DNA of 64,000 nucleotides from Verrucomicrobiaceae bacterium (GCA_027484445.1 JAIXSY010000029.1:21145-85144); one strand, 5' to 3'; positions 45,789-55,370 are shown, counted from the first letter of the stretch. Notes: a model not told the origin generated them from the sequence alone. Numbers and translations are program-made.

Positions 45789-46955
45789 ATGGACTTCATT
45801 GCCAAAAACATCGCCGAACTCGCCCCTTCCATGACCCTCGCAATTACCGCTCAGGCGAAGGCGCTGAAGAAGCAGGGCATCGATGTGCTGAGTTTCGGTG
45901 CCGGTGAGCCTGACTTCAACACTCCAGACCACATCACCCAGGCAGCGGCTGAGGCGCTGCTTGGCGGCAAAACTCGTTACACGGAGAGCAACGGTTTGCT
46001 GGAGCTTCGTGAAGCAATTGCTGCCAAGCTCATGATCGACAACGGTTTGCAATACGATCCATCCATGATCAGCGTGAACTGCGGTGCCAAGCACAGCTGT
46101 TACAATGCCATTGCTGCCGTCGTGAATCCTGGCGATGAAGTGATCATCCCCGCGCCTTATTGGACGAGCTACCCTGAGATGGTGAAGATCGTCGGTGGCA
46201 TTCCTGTGATCGTCGAAACCAAGCGCGAAAATGGCTGGAAAATGACGCCTGAGGAGTTCGAGGACGCCATGTCTCCGATGACCAAGATGGTGATCATCAA
46301 CAGTCCTGGCAACCCGACGGGTTCGGTTTACTCGAAAGAAGAGCTGCAAGCCATTGGCGAAATCGCAGCTTCCGAAGACATCCTGATCCTGTCCGACGAG
46401 ATCTATGAGAAGCTTGTTTACGCAGGTCAGAAGCACGTATCCATCGCCAGCATCAGCAAAGACATCTTTGACCATACCATCACCATCAATGGTTTCTCGA
46501 AGGCCTATGCCATGACTGGCTGGCGCTTGGGTTACACCGCTGCGCCGAAGAAAATCGCCGATGCGATTGATACCATTCAAAGCCACACGACCAGCAACGT
46601 CACCACCTTCGCCCAGTATGGAGCGATTGCCGCGCTGAGTGGAGACCAACAGATCGTGGCTGACATGCGCGACGAGTTTGACGTGCGTCGTCAATACATG
46701 CTGAGCCGCTTGCAGGCCATCAAGAACATCCGTGTTGTCGAGCCTCTGGGTGCCTTCTACTTCCTGGTGGACATCGAACCAATGGGCCTGAAGTCCGTGA
46801 ACTTCTGCGAAAAATTGCTGAGCAAAGCTCGTGTCGCCGCCGTTCCTGGCGTGGCCTTTGGCAGCGAGTTTACCTTACGCTTCAGCTACGCGACGGGCCT
46901 GGATGTCATCAATGCAGGCATGGATCGCTTTGAGGAATTTTGCTCTCAGCATTGA
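45789..46955 (+). CDS. aspC: aspartate aminotransferase, class I/II PLP-dependent
   Basis: Cytosolic transaminase of 388 residues, subgroup Ib (Thermus/Bacillus AspC type). It shows FGAGEPDFNTPDHITQAA, a YTESNGLLELREAIAAKL block, NSPGNPTGSVYSKEEL, LSDEIYEKLVY (PLP-binding aspartate and tyrosine), NGFSKAYAMTGWRLGYTAAP with the PLP lysine in FSKAYAMTGWR, and a C-terminal RFSYATGLD carrying the substrate arginine. Converts oxaloacetate plus glutamate to aspartate. Aspartate also feeds argininosuccinate synthase, encoded 13 kb away. Monocistronic or linked to the next gene (46 nt). Confidence 0.93.
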   Translation: MDFIAKNIAELAPSMTLAITAQAKALKKQGIDVLSFGAGEPDFNTPDHITQAAAEALLGGKTRYTESNGLLELREAIAAKLMIDNGLQYDPSMISVNCGAKHSCYNAIAAVVNPGDEVIIPAPYWTSYPEMVKIVGGIPVIVETKRENGWKMTPEEFEDAMSPMTKMVIINSPGNPTGSVYSKEELQAIGEIAASEDILILSDEIYEKLVYAGQKHVSIASISKDIFDHTITINGFSKAYAMTGWRLGYTAAPKKIADAIDTIQSHTTSNVTTFAQYGAIAALSGDQQIVADMRDEFDVRRQYMLSRLQAIKNIRVVEPLGAFYFLVDIEPMGLKSVNFCEKLLSKARVAAVPGVAFGSEFTLRFSYATGLDVINAGMDRFEEFCSQH

Positions 46956-47001
46956 TCCCTCCCTGTCTCCCGTTTTCCCTTAAAACTAAACCTCTCTACC
47001 T

Positions 47002-48159
47002 ATGAGTCGCAAAATCCGTTATGGCATGGTTGGTGGTGGGCGTGGTGCTTTCATCGGTGCCGTGCATCGCATTGCTGCTGCGATTGATCAGCAGATCGAA
47101 CTCGTCTGTGGTGCTTTTTCCTCCGATCCTCAAAAGTCGAAGGACAGCGGTGCAGATCTGTTTCTGCCTGCCGAACGCTGCTACGGAAGCTATGAAGAAA
47201 TGATCAAGGCGGAAGCCGCCCTGCCTGCGGATCAGCGCATGGACTTCATCGCCATCGTCACGCCAAACCATATGCATTTCCCGCCAGCCAAGATGGCGCT
47301 GGAGCATGGTTTTCACGTCTTGAGTGACAAACCGGCGACCTTTGATCTCGCTGAAGCAAAGCAACTGGCTGAGTTGGTGGAAAAGACGGGCCTGATCTAC
47401 GGCCTGACCCACAACTACACAGGTTATCCTCTGGTGAAGCAAGCCCGCGACATGGTCCATGAGGGCAAGCTGGGCAAGATCCGCAAAGTCGTGGTGGAGT
47501 ATCCCCAAGGCTGGCTCGCCACTCGTCTGGAAGAAAGCGGTCAAAAGCAGGCAGCTTGGCGCACCGATCCCACCAAGTCGGGTGCTGCGGGCTGCGTGGG
47601 TGACATCGGCACCCATGCGGAAAATCTGGCGGAATACATCACCGGGCTGAAGATCGCTGAACTCGCGGCAGATCTTACCACCTTCGTGGAAGGTCGGCTG
47701 CTCGATGATGATGCCAATATCTTGCTCCGCTTCGACAATGGAGCCAAAGGTGTGCTGCATAGCTCCCAGATCAGCGTGGGGGAGGAGAACAACCTCAACA
47801 TTCGCGTTTATGGAGAGAAGGGAGGCCTGGAGTGGCATCAGAAGGAGCCTAACACGCTGCTTGTGAAATGGCTCGACCAGCCGATGCAAGTTTATCGCAC
47901 GGCGAACGGCTACCTCGGAGCCAATGCCGCAGCAGCCACTCGCACACCGCCTGCGCATCCCGAAGGTTACCTGGAAGCTTTTGCGAACATCTACAAGAAC
48001 TTCGCCAACGCCATCCGTGCACGGATGGAAGGACGTGTTCCAACGGCCATCGAGAACGATTTTCCCAAGATCGAAGATGGCGTACGTGGCATGGCCTTCA
48101 TCGAAGCGGTTGTTGCTTCCAGCAAAGCCAATGCGGCTTGGACGAAGGTGAAGGCCTGA
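47002..48159 (+). CDS. Gfo/Idh/MocA-family oxidoreductase
   Basis: NAD(P)-dependent sugar or cyclitol dehydrogenase of 385 residues. N-terminal Rossmann motif [19 protein letters not shown], then [20 protein letters not shown] with [20 protein letters not shown] (conserved lysine of the EKP-type motif) and a C-terminal alpha/beta substrate domain with [20 protein letters not shown] (catalytic D..H). The members with [11 protein letters not shown] are common in Verrucomicrobia and Planctomycetes; substrate unknown. Followed by a strong terminator. Confidence 0.9.
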   Translation: MSRKIRYGMVGGGRGAFIGAVHRIAAAIDQQIELVCGAFSSDPQKSKDSGADLFLPAERCYGSYEEMIKAEAALPADQRMDFIAIVTPNHMHFPPAKMALEHGFHVLSDKPATFDLAEAKQLAELVEKTGLIYGLTHNYTGYPLVKQARDMVHEGKLGKIRKVVVEYPQGWLATRLEESGQKQAAWRTDPTKSGAAGCVGDIGTHAENLAEYITGLKIAELAADLTTFVEGRLLDDDANILLRFDNGAKGVLHSSQISVGEENNLNIRVYGEKGGLEWHQKEPNTLLVKWLDQPMQVYRTANGYLGANAAAATRTPPAHPEGYLEAFANIYKNFANAIRARMEGRVPTAIENDFPKIEDGVRGMAFIEAVVASSKANAAWTKVKA

Positions 48160-48182
48160 TTTGCCGGACAGTCGTCTTTTCC

Positions 48183-48548
48183 TCAAAAGCCTGCCGTTTC
48201 TCGGCAGGCTTTTTTGTTGCTTTGGCTGGGGGGCTCTTGGCCGATGGGTTGGCCATCATCAGGCTTGTGAAGCTGCACCCAAGTGGCTCCCCAGCCACCG
48301 CTGTCAGCGCTCGCAGGCCAAGTGATGGCGGCCACGAGGCTCATGCGGGATAGCTTTTCATGCACACCGATGCGCAGTGCGCCTGTGCCTTTCCCATGAA
48401 TGATGCGCACTTGATGGATGCCTTTTTCCCAACAGGCCGCGAGGTAGTCATCCAACAATGAACTGACCTCACGGGGTTGGAACGTGTGCAGATCGAGCTC
48501 GGGCGTGATCTCGATCTCCACCGGTTCTTCCGGCAGTTCGGGTGTCAT
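48183..48548 (-). CDS. Smr domain-containing protein
   Basis: A 121-residue Smr (MutS2 C-terminal-like) protein. LDLHTFQPREVSSLLDDYLA (DLH motif), CWEKGIHQVRIIHGKGTGAL (HGKG motif) and the terminal SGGWGATWVQL fit the nicking-endonuclease or RNA-cleavage fold of Smr domains. Its ATG overlaps the stop of the upstream 93-residue gene by 4 nt. The last ten codons run through the terminator hairpin at 48185-48213, so its C-terminal tail is read from the stem. Confidence 0.88.
   Translation of the reverse strand: MTPELPEEPVEIEITPELDLHTFQPREVSSLLDDYLAACWEKGIHQVRIIHGKGTGALRIGVHEKLSRMSLVAAITWPASADSGGWGATWVQLHKPDDGQPIGQEPPSQSNKKACRETAGF
48185..48213. terminator. strong bidirectional intrinsic terminator
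   Basis: AAAAGCCTGCCG-TTTCT-CGGCAGGCTTTT: a perfect 12-bp stem with a T-run on the plus strand and an A-run that becomes a T-run on the minus strand. It ends both the Gfo/Idh/MocA gene and the Smr gene; for the latter it overlaps the coding end. Confidence 0.92.
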
Positions 48549-48826
48549 TTCAGCACGACGTGGGCAATTTCTTCCCAAAGCGCGTCGATGTCAGCAGCTG
48601 GGCGAGAGGGTTTGCCCGCTTTGGCGAACCAATAATCCGCGTTCCATGGATCACCCTCGATGAGATGCAGCAGGGCATGAATCCAAGACCCCAGCGGCGT
48701 GTGAATGTCTTGGGCGATGTTGTGGGCGTTTTCCCAGTTCCCATGCTTGGCATGCCAAAGGGATTCTGCCTCTGGGCTCAGGCCCGGAGGCAGGCGGGTC
48801 GCGGCGGCGAGCTCAGCAGGAGTCAT
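48545..48826 (-). CDS. conserved hypothetical protein upstream of smr
   Basis: A 93-residue protein with LSPEAESLWHAKHGNWENAH, IHTPLGSWIHALLHLIEGD and PWNADYWFAKAGKPSRP. The helical pattern with WHAKHG and WFAKAGK looks conserved, but I do not recognise a named family. Translationally coupled to the Smr gene (4-nt overlap) and 21 nt downstream of the MFS gene, so the three may be one operon. Confidence 0.75.
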   Translation of the reverse strand: MTPAELAAATRLPPGLSPEAESLWHAKHGNWENAHNIAQDIHTPLGSWIHALLHLIEGDPWNADYWFAKAGKPSRPAADIDALWEEIAHVVLK

Positions 48827-48847
48827 GACACGAGCGCAGGTGGATCC

Positions 48848-50224
48848 TCAATCCTCAGGCATCGGACGGCCCTTGGTTTCAGGCAGGAAAGCAAGGGCGA
48901 CAAGGCCCAGGAGAAAGATGCCGCTCATGTAAGTGCAAGCGGTGCGGAAGGCTTCAAGCTTTGCCTCAGGCGTGGTAGCGCCAGCTTTCAGGGCTGCTTG
49001 AAGGCTGCCAAGAGTGAAGGGGCCGCTGGCGGCCACAAAACGGCCGACATTGTAGCAGAAGCTGGTGCCGGTGCTGCGCAGGCTGGTCGGGAAAAGCTCG
49101 GGTAGGTAGATGGCAAATCCGGCGAAGAGCGCGAGCTGGCAGGCTCCCATGATGGCGCTCATCCAGATATCGCTGCGACCGTCGAAGAATTGGAAAAAGC
49201 CGATCGTGGAGATCATCGCGGCAACATAGGCGATGGCAAAGGCAGGCTTGCGACCGCGACCTTGGGCGATTTTGGTCATGAGCAACATGCCAAAGAAAGC
49301 GCCAAGGTTTTGCACGATGGAGTTCACGCCGATCCAGAAGGTCTTTTCCCCGGCGATTTTCTCTGCGGCGACGCCTTCGGCTTTCAGCGAGCGCTCCATG
49401 ACATCCCCCACGAGTTCAGGGCTGAAGAATCCGATGCCCCAGAGACCGATGACACCAGCGACGCAGAGGACCATGCCCAGCAGGGCAGATTTGCGCCAGC
49501 GCACGTCGCCAAGTAGCGAAGAGTAGGAGCCGAATTTGACCCCAGCTGCCTTTCCGGCGGCACGAGCTTTGACCCACTTTTCGGGCTCTTTCAGTCGGAT
49601 TTGAATGAAGACGCAAAGGAAGGCGGGCAGTGCGCCGACGAGGAACATGTACTTCCATGCGGTGCCCGGTTCAATGACCTTGGTCGCTTCCAGGCTGCCC
49701 ATGTACATGCTGGTCAGGCCTGCGGTGATGTTTCCCACGGCGGACAGTGCCTGAAGGGTGCCAAGAGCTCCGGCGCGGGCAGAGTCGGGAAGGGTATCTG
49801 CCACTAGGGCGACAGCGAGGCCGAAGACGCCACCGACGCCCAGCCCGGTCAGAAAGCGGTAGATGGCAAAGTCCACCCATCCCTTGGAGAAGGCGGAAAG
49901 CCCCGTGCAGACGGAGTAAATCAAAACGGTCAGCGTCAGGGTCTTCGCACGGCCAATGCGGTCACCCACCGAACCAAAGATGAGGCCGCCCGTGGCCCAG
50001 CCTGCGACGAAGATGGAGGTAGCGTAGCCGCCATACTTGATGGCATCCACCTCCGGGGGCAGCAGGGCCTTCATGGCAGAATTGCGCGCCAGCAGGAAGA
50101 GCTGTTGATCCAGGCAGTCAAACAACCAGGCGAGAGACGCGACGATAAAAACAAACCAGTGGTAGCTCGTCAGGTGCTTGTACCAGGGCGCGTTCGTGTC
50201 GGGAAGGGTAGCGGGTTGGCTCAT
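48848..50224 (-). CDS. MFS transporter, sugar/aromatic-acid symporter type
   Basis: Twelve-helix permease of 458 residues. It shows LFDCLDQQLFLLARNSAM in TM1, GGLIFGSVGDRIGRAKTLTL (motif A between TM2 and TM3), FLTGLGVGGVFGLAVALVAD (TM4), a central loop rich in Lys, and LPELFPTSLRSTGTSFCYNV (second-half signature of the AAHS/sugar porter groups), ending LPETKGRPMPED. The substrate is not determinable; the FDCLDQQ helix resembles AAHS aromatic-acid and sialic-acid carriers. It lies 38 nt from the histidine-kinase stop, same strand. Confidence 0.88.
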   Translation of the reverse strand: MSQPATLPDTNAPWYKHLTSYHWFVFIVASLAWLFDCLDQQLFLLARNSAMKALLPPEVDAIKYGGYATSIFVAGWATGGLIFGSVGDRIGRAKTLTLTVLIYSVCTGLSAFSKGWVDFAIYRFLTGLGVGGVFGLAVALVADTLPDSARAGALGTLQALSAVGNITAGLTSMYMGSLEATKVIEPGTAWKYMFLVGALPAFLCVFIQIRLKEPEKWVKARAAGKAAGVKFGSYSSLLGDVRWRKSALLGMVLCVAGVIGLWGIGFFSPELVGDVMERSLKAEGVAAEKIAGEKTFWIGVNSIVQNLGAFFGMLLMTKIAQGRGRKPAFAIAYVAAMISTIGFFQFFDGRSDIWMSAIMGACQLALFAGFAIYLPELFPTSLRSTGTSFCYNVGRFVAASGPFTLGSLQAALKAGATTPEAKLEAFRTACTYMSGIFLLGLVALAFLPETKGRPMPED

Positions 50225-50261
50225 GGGCGCGGAGAGTGGATGACTCTCGCAGATGTGGCAA

Positions 50262-52382
50262 TCAGGAATTACCCGACGATGACAGACGCGAGAGCGGCAT
50301 CGTGAGGCTTAGGGTGGTGCCTTGACCGGGTTGACTCTCCCAGTGGACCTGCGCGCCCAGCGTGCGGCACCGTTCGCGGATGCCAGTACAGCCAAAGTGA
50401 CCGCTGCGGGTGGCATCTGGGCCGTTTTCAGGCAGAAAACCACGCCCGTCATCGGAGATGCGCAGGATGAGCTGCGCTTCGGGCAGTGAGCCGCGCGAGA
50501 GGTGTAGGGTCAGGGTCTGGGCGGCGGCATGTTTGATGACATTCGTCACGGCCTCGCGGCTGATCATGCGCAGATGATGCGCCGTGGCTGGGGGTAGATC
50601 AGGGATCGGGTGCAGATCGAGGATGACTTTGGGAAAGTGCTCCCGCGATTGTTCTGCGAGGCTTTGCAGCGACTCTGGAAGGCTGGCGGGCCGGCCGGGC
50701 TGGCGGAGGTCAGCGATGAGGTTCCTCGCCTCCGCCTGAATGCGGGAGACGAGGCTGCGTGAGGCATCCACCAAGGCGCGGGCTTTTTCCTCCAGCGGAC
50801 GCGAGGCTGCGGCTTGCAGGCGCAGGGAAAGGCCGGCCAGTTCCTGCTCCAGCGTGTCATGGAACTCGCGCGCGATGCGCTGCCGCTCATCCAGCGCGGC
50901 TTGATGGCTGATCCGTGCCCGCAGTCGCAGAATCTGACGGCGCTGTAGGCTGATCCAGAGCATGGTCATCAGGATGCCCAAGGCAAGAATTGCCATCGCG
51001 ATGCCTAAGCGCTGCGTGTCCCAGAAAGGCGCGGCAGCGATGAGCTGGATGTCATTGGCGGCACGCAGAAGGAGGCTGGCCTGAAGTGGCTGAGACCGGA
51101 AGCCACGGTCGGTCGCAGAAGCCTCGACCGCGCAGATGCCGGTGAGTCGGCAACGACTGCCGAGGCGCAAATCGGGGGCGTTTTCCTGCGGTAGCATGGC
51201 GCGGATGGAGAGCCCGCCTGCGGTGAAGCGCAGCTCATGTCCGCTGGCATTGCGGAAGAGATCCCCGAGCCGCAGTTCCTCCTCTAGGGTGACGAGGTCG
51301 CCATCGTGCGAGCCATCCTGAAAATCACGCAGGCTGATCTGGGCGGGCTCGACCACGTGAGCTTCAGCTTCGGTGTGTAGCACACTCGCATCGGCCAGAG
51401 AGGCGCTGAAGCTCTCCATCACCGGAAAGCCGACGACGTGCACCTGGGCACCTGTTTCGATCACGGTAGTGCTCTGGCTAAGCTGAACTGCAATGGCAGG
51501 TGAGGGCAGGGGAACGGAGGGGGTCAGCTGGGCAGTCGGGCCACTGTCCAGCGTAGCCGTGCGTGGAGAGGGCGGTGGTTCAGCGTCCCGCAGGTAAAGA
51601 CGCCCCCCCGGAAATACGGCCAACACCGTACCATGAATGCGCACGCGATGCCGAGGGCCTGCAGCCACGCCAAACTGGTAGATCGCAGGCACTGCCTCGA
51701 TCGGTAGGCTCTCGGGTGCTGGCGCTGGTGTCGTGACGGTGATGTCAGACCAATCCACGACGCGAAGGTAAGGAAAGACAAGCTGGCGACGATCATTGAT
51801 GCCGCCTGCTGCCAGGGCGGTGATTTGTATTCTGGCATCGATCAGGGCAGGGGCAGCCTCGGGCGGGGCATCTACGCGCACTTCGATGACTTGAGCCCCA
51901 ATCGCAAGCCGCAGCAGAGAGCGATTTTTTTCCCATGGGCTCAGGCTGCGTCCGATGCCCTCGGTGACAATGCGCTGGTAGTGGTAACGGCCGGAGGCGA
52001 GATCCTCATAAGTCGCGGGAACTGCCATCGGAGCTAGGCCGCGACCGATGCGCGTCAGCGACTCGACATTCACGCCAGGAAAGTAGAGGCCGGGTGTGGT
52101 GACTCCCGTGAGGCGGATTTGATCTCCCACCTGCAAGTCATGCTGCACGGGCGGGCGAAAGTGCAGGTGGGTGCCGCCAGAGGCATCCTGGATGAAGGCG
52201 GTGCCGCTGCTTTCGACAAAGCTGATGGTTCCTTCCAGTGACACGGGCAGGGCCTGAAGGCTGCGCTCGTAGGGCAGGGAACGCACGTCCAAGGCCTGTG
52301 TCAGCGCTTGAGACTGGCCCTGCAATGGCCAAGGCAGGCTGACCATGAGGCCAAGAAACAGCAGCGAACGCAGGATGCTCAC
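50262..52382 (-). CDS. NarL-type sensor histidine kinase with exported OB-fold-like sensor
   Basis: A 706-residue membrane kinase. Residues 1-22 are a signal peptide. Residues about 30-445 form a periplasmic region with three stretches that look like nucleic-acid/OB-fold-like beta barrels (VSLEGTISFVESSGTAFIQD, VRIHGTVLAVFPGGRLYLRD, LVTLEEELRLGDLFRNASG). One membrane helix near 460 (GIAMAILALGILMTMLWISL) precedes a HisKA_3 domain with the phosphorylated histidine in REFHDTLEQELAGLSLRLQA. The ATPase domain has MISREAVTNVIKHA (N box), ISDDGRGF (G1) and FGCTGIRERC (G2). No response regulator gene is adjacent in the window. Confidence 0.88.
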   Translation of the reverse strand: MSILRSLLFLGLMVSLPWPLQGQSQALTQALDVRSLPYERSLQALPVSLEGTISFVESSGTAFIQDASGGTHLHFRPPVQHDLQVGDQIRLTGVTTPGLYFPGVNVESLTRIGRGLAPMAVPATYEDLASGRYHYQRIVTEGIGRSLSPWEKNRSLLRLAIGAQVIEVRVDAPPEAAPALIDARIQITALAAGGINDRRQLVFPYLRVVDWSDITVTTPAPAPESLPIEAVPAIYQFGVAAGPRHRVRIHGTVLAVFPGGRLYLRDAEPPPSPRTATLDSGPTAQLTPSVPLPSPAIAVQLSQSTTVIETGAQVHVVGFPVMESFSASLADASVLHTEAEAHVVEPAQISLRDFQDGSHDGDLVTLEEELRLGDLFRNASGHELRFTAGGLSIRAMLPQENAPDLRLGSRCRLTGICAVEASATDRGFRSQPLQASLLLRAANDIQLIAAAPFWDTQRLGIAMAILALGILMTMLWISLQRRQILRLRARISHQAALDERQRIAREFHDTLEQELAGLSLRLQAAASRPLEEKARALVDASRSLVSRIQAEARNLIADLRQPGRPASLPESLQSLAEQSREHFPKVILDLHPIPDLPPATAHHLRMISREAVTNVIKHAAAQTLTLHLSRGSLPEAQLILRISDDGRGFLPENGPDATRSGHFGCTGIRERCRTLGAQVHWESQPGQGTTLSLTMPLSRLSSSGNS

Positions 52383-52393
52383 GCGTAGAAAGA

Positions 52394-53887
52394 TCAGTCA
52401 GCGTTGTTGTCCCATCCGGTCGAGGAATCTTCCTCTTCAGGAAAGACGCCTGTGATATTCGTATTCATGTCGAAAGCGGTGATCCGGCCTCCATCATAGT
52501 CGGCGACTAGCTGGAGTACTGGCTTTCCAGTGTAGTTCATGAACAGACCAGCCCCCTCATCATAGACCATCATTCGAGCGCGGACGAAGCCTAGATCGCT
52601 GCACAGGCACAACTGACCTCCATAGCTGTTGGCATCAATGGTGACCTGGGGACAGCCATCGGGCGTGGCGATGGTGAGATTGCCCGTGTGACGCCCACCC
52701 GACAGACTGGCGAAGCCCGCTGATTCGGGATCTTTGCCATAGGCACAAAAGGTGCCGCCTTGGTCGCCTTCCCCCATCATGACCAGAGGCTTGCTCTGCT
52801 TTTGCACGATGGTCACGGGTTTGTTTGAAGCCACGGCCGAGATGATTTTGGTGTCAGGCTCCTGAGGTGAGGAAAGCTCGATCGAGCTGATCTCTGCACT
52901 CGTGATGGCGCGCAGCCCCTCATGCCCATCGGGAGATCTCATGCTGAAGGAGGAGTGGCTTTCGAAATTGTGGCTGAGCACGACCCGCAAGTTGCCCGCT
53001 TCGTCATGCAGGGAGATGGCACTGGCTACATCGATCGCTGAGAGATCCACGGCCTTTTTGCCATCCTTCCCGTGCAGGGCGAGACCGCAGGAATCGCTGC
53101 TGGCGGATAGCGTGGCGCAGTAGCTCTCTCGCTTCAGAGAGCCTTCATGCACGCAGACCTGGGCCATCCCATCCATGGCGACGACGGTGGCGTGGTTGTC
53201 TTGGTCTCGGCTGCGCATCATCAGCGCTGCGCCACCTTCACGCGCCATGAGCACCGCTGCATCGCTGTGCCCCAGACTGCTCATGGAAAAAAGGCTGCTC
53301 TTGGTGTCTGCACGCAGCTTCACGGTGGCATGGCCCTGGTCATCGGCAAAGAGGATCTCGGTGTACTCTTCGGGCTCACCTTCCTCGCCCATTTCTTCTT
53401 TTTCGATATGCAGCAGCACACCGCGTGCGGTGCCATCGGCCTGCAGCACGGCCACGGAGCCGCCCTGGGGCTGCGCCCGTGTCAAAGTGCCCGCGCGCCC
53501 CCCTTTCGCATGGGTGGAGAGGCCTCCGCAGTCTTCGTTGACAAAAAGTTGCGCACGCAGCTCGCCATCCTCTCCGATCAGCGAGACATGCGGATTGGCA
53601 TCCTCTTGCATCCCTAGCTCTAGGGCGGCGTGATCGTTGGCAGGATCACCGATCTGAATCTGGCCACGCCCGGCGGAGTCCAGCCCCAATCGCAGGCCTG
53701 CCGCACCGTGTTCATCAAATCGACGCAGGATGACTTCGGAGCACTCCAGGGTGGCAGAAAAGTTTCCTTCCTCGTCCGTGTCGATGATGAGGGCACGCTC
53801 CATGTCCTTGAGGCGTTGATTCACTCGGGCGAGTTCCTCATGCAGGGAGAGCAGGGCTTTTTCAAGGTCTTCAAGGGTCTGGCTCAT
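52394..53887 (-). CDS. hypothetical repetitive protein, likely beta-solenoid with N-terminal coiled coil
   Basis: A 497-residue protein I do not recognise. Residues 1-33 are a heptad-type coiled coil (LEDLEKALLSLHEELARVNQ). The rest is built of degenerate 20- to 25-residue units of the form xDxxGxxxAxLxxxxxxxxLxL, for example LIGEDGELRAQLFVNEDCGG and LHDEAGNLRVVLSHNFESHS, rich in Gly/Asp/Ser. This pattern suggests a parallel beta-helix or tail-fibre-like fold with coiled-coil trimerisation. It is acidic, with no signal peptide. Adjacent to the histidine kinase (12 nt, same strand). Start at 53887 (MSQTLEDLEK). Confidence 0.7.
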   Translation of the reverse strand: MSQTLEDLEKALLSLHEELARVNQRLKDMERALIIDTDEEGNFSATLECSEVILRRFDEHGAAGLRLGLDSAGRGQIQIGDPANDHAALELGMQEDANPHVSLIGEDGELRAQLFVNEDCGGLSTHAKGGRAGTLTRAQPQGGSVAVLQADGTARGVLLHIEKEEMGEEGEPEEYTEILFADDQGHATVKLRADTKSSLFSMSSLGHSDAAVLMAREGGAALMMRSRDQDNHATVVAMDGMAQVCVHEGSLKRESYCATLSASSDSCGLALHGKDGKKAVDLSAIDVASAISLHDEAGNLRVVLSHNFESHSSFSMRSPDGHEGLRAITSAEISSIELSSPQEPDTKIISAVASNKPVTIVQKQSKPLVMMGEGDQGGTFCAYGKDPESAGFASLSGGRHTGNLTIATPDGCPQVTIDANSYGGQLCLCSDLGFVRARMMVYDEGAGLFMNYTGKPVLQLVADYDGGRITAFDMNTNITGVFPEEEDSSTGWDNNAD

Positions 53888-54065
53888 GGGGCATCGAAGG
53901 TGGAGTTTCACGATGATAGCGGCTGCGCAGGCGCGAAGCAAGGCGACTGGCAGCAGGTCTCAGGTCCACCCCAGGCGTGTCGTTTCCGTCACGAAGCTTT
54001 GTTCTTGGTGAATCAGGTCTTGCTTTTTGAATTGAACCTTCATTGAACCATGACTGTCTCCCGCC

Positions 54066-54094
54066 TTGCACTTCTGAATGTGCTCTTTTATAGG
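54066..54094 (+). promoter_or_regulatory. candidate promoter for the secretion operon
   Basis: TTGCAC (54066-54071), 17-nt spacer, TATAGG (54089-54094); the first start codon is at 54120. A plausible sigma-70-type promoter by spacing and -10, with a weak -35. Confidence 0.35.
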
Positions 54095-54119
54095 GCGCGC
54101 TTCCCCACGCTACCTACGC

Positions 54120-55370
54120 ATGAAACCCGCCGACGAACTATTGCTCATTCCTCATGAAGAGGGATTTCGTGCTTGGCGTGCGAAAGGTGACCAAATCAGC
54201 CAAGTCGATGCGGAAGGACGTTCCTGGAAAAACGCAGGCTGGGTCGCACTGCCAGCGCGTTCCATCGTCAGTGTGCCGATGCGGATCCAGGGAGCTGACG
54301 GTGAGCGGCGCGAATCAGCCGCTCAGCTCGAGCTCGAGGCCGCAGGCTTTGGCCAAGAGACCTCGGACACGCATGCGTTTGAATTGCAGAGCCTGCCCAT
54401 TGGCGAAGAGCGCGATGCTCCAGTGACGGCCGTCATTCAGGCCTCGGCTCTGCCAGAAAGCGTGCTCGCTGCGGCGGATCATGCACGCTTTGCCCCATCG
54501 GTTGCCTTTCATGAACTAAAGCCGGGTGAAGTGCTGATGTGGTATGAGGCAGGGGGACTCGTGATCGCCATCCCGAATGCGAAAGGCAGCCCGCTGCATT
54601 GCCAAGGTCTCTCTGCTCGTGCGCTGGATGCGGATGCAGCGTCCGAGGTGCGCTGCGTGCTCGCAGCTCTCGATCTCGCGGGGGTTCTGCCAGAGCTGGA
54701 TAGCATCTGCATCTCTAGCAGCAATGAAGCTGAAGACATCGTGCCAGTCAGCTTTGAAAATGGATTGGACTTACCAGTCACCGTTCGTCGTGCAGGGCCG
54801 CCCATCTTGCCGGACAGGGCCAGTCGCCTCGTGCCAGCACCGATCGTGCAATTGCGTGCCGAGCGCCAGCAAAGGCGATTGGTCATGATGGGGGTCGCTG
54901 CCTTCACCGTCGTTCTGATCGCGGCGCTGAGTGCCTTTGCTCTTCGCGTCTTGGTGCGTGAGCGCTCACTCATCGCTGAGCAGGCACGGCTTCGCGGTTT
55001 GGAAAGCCAATTGGAATCGATTCGTGAAGCTCGCGCCAACTGGGAAGACCTGCGTCCTGCGCTGCGGCCCGACCTTTATCCTGTGGAGACCATCTTTCAG
55101 CTGATCCAATTGCTGCCGCCCGAGGGCATCCGCGTCACGCGGTTTGAGCTGAAGCTGGATGCCTTTGTCATCGATGGCGAGGCTTCCTCCCTCGGCCATG
55201 GCATCGAGTTCCGTGATAAACTGGTGGCCGCTCCTGCACTCAGCCACTGGGTCTGGGATGTGCCGCAGCCGACGAGCCTACCCGATGGCCGTGCGACCTT
55301 TCGCGCGGAAGCTAAGCCCAAGTCGGATGCACCCCTCACGGAAGAAGGACAGGAGGTGACCTCGCTATGA
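54120..55370 (+). CDS. GspL/PilN-like inner-membrane secretion protein
   Basis: A 416-residue bitopic protein. The cytoplasmic part (1-265) has the actin-like character of GspL/PilM, with little sequence conservation. One membrane helix lies at about 270-292 (LVMMGVAAFTVVLIAALSAF). The periplasmic part begins with a coiled segment (EQARLRGLESQLESIREA) and ends with a ferredoxin-like PilN/GspL fold (YPVETIFQLIQLLPPEGIRV). It is the first of four genes (L-M-C/P-D like) and overlaps the next by 4 nt. In type II secretion, GspL anchors the ATPase to the membrane ring. Confidence 0.75.
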   Translation: MKPADELLLIPHEEGFRAWRAKGDQISQVDAEGRSWKNAGWVALPARSIVSVPMRIQGADGERRESAAQLELEAAGFGQETSDTHAFELQSLPIGEERDAPVTAVIQASALPESVLAAADHARFAPSVAFHELKPGEVLMWYEAGGLVIAIPNAKGSPLHCQGLSARALDADAASEVRCVLAALDLAGVLPELDSICISSSNEAEDIVPVSFENGLDLPVTVRRAGPPILPDRASRLVPAPIVQLRAERQQRRLVMMGVAAFTVVLIAALSAFALRVLVRERSLIAEQARLRGLESQLESIREARANWEDLRPALRPDLYPVETIFQLIQLLPPEGIRVTRFELKLDAFVIDGEASSLGHGIEFRDKLVAAPALSHWVWDVPQPTSLPDGRATFRAEAKPKSDAPLTEEGQEVTSL

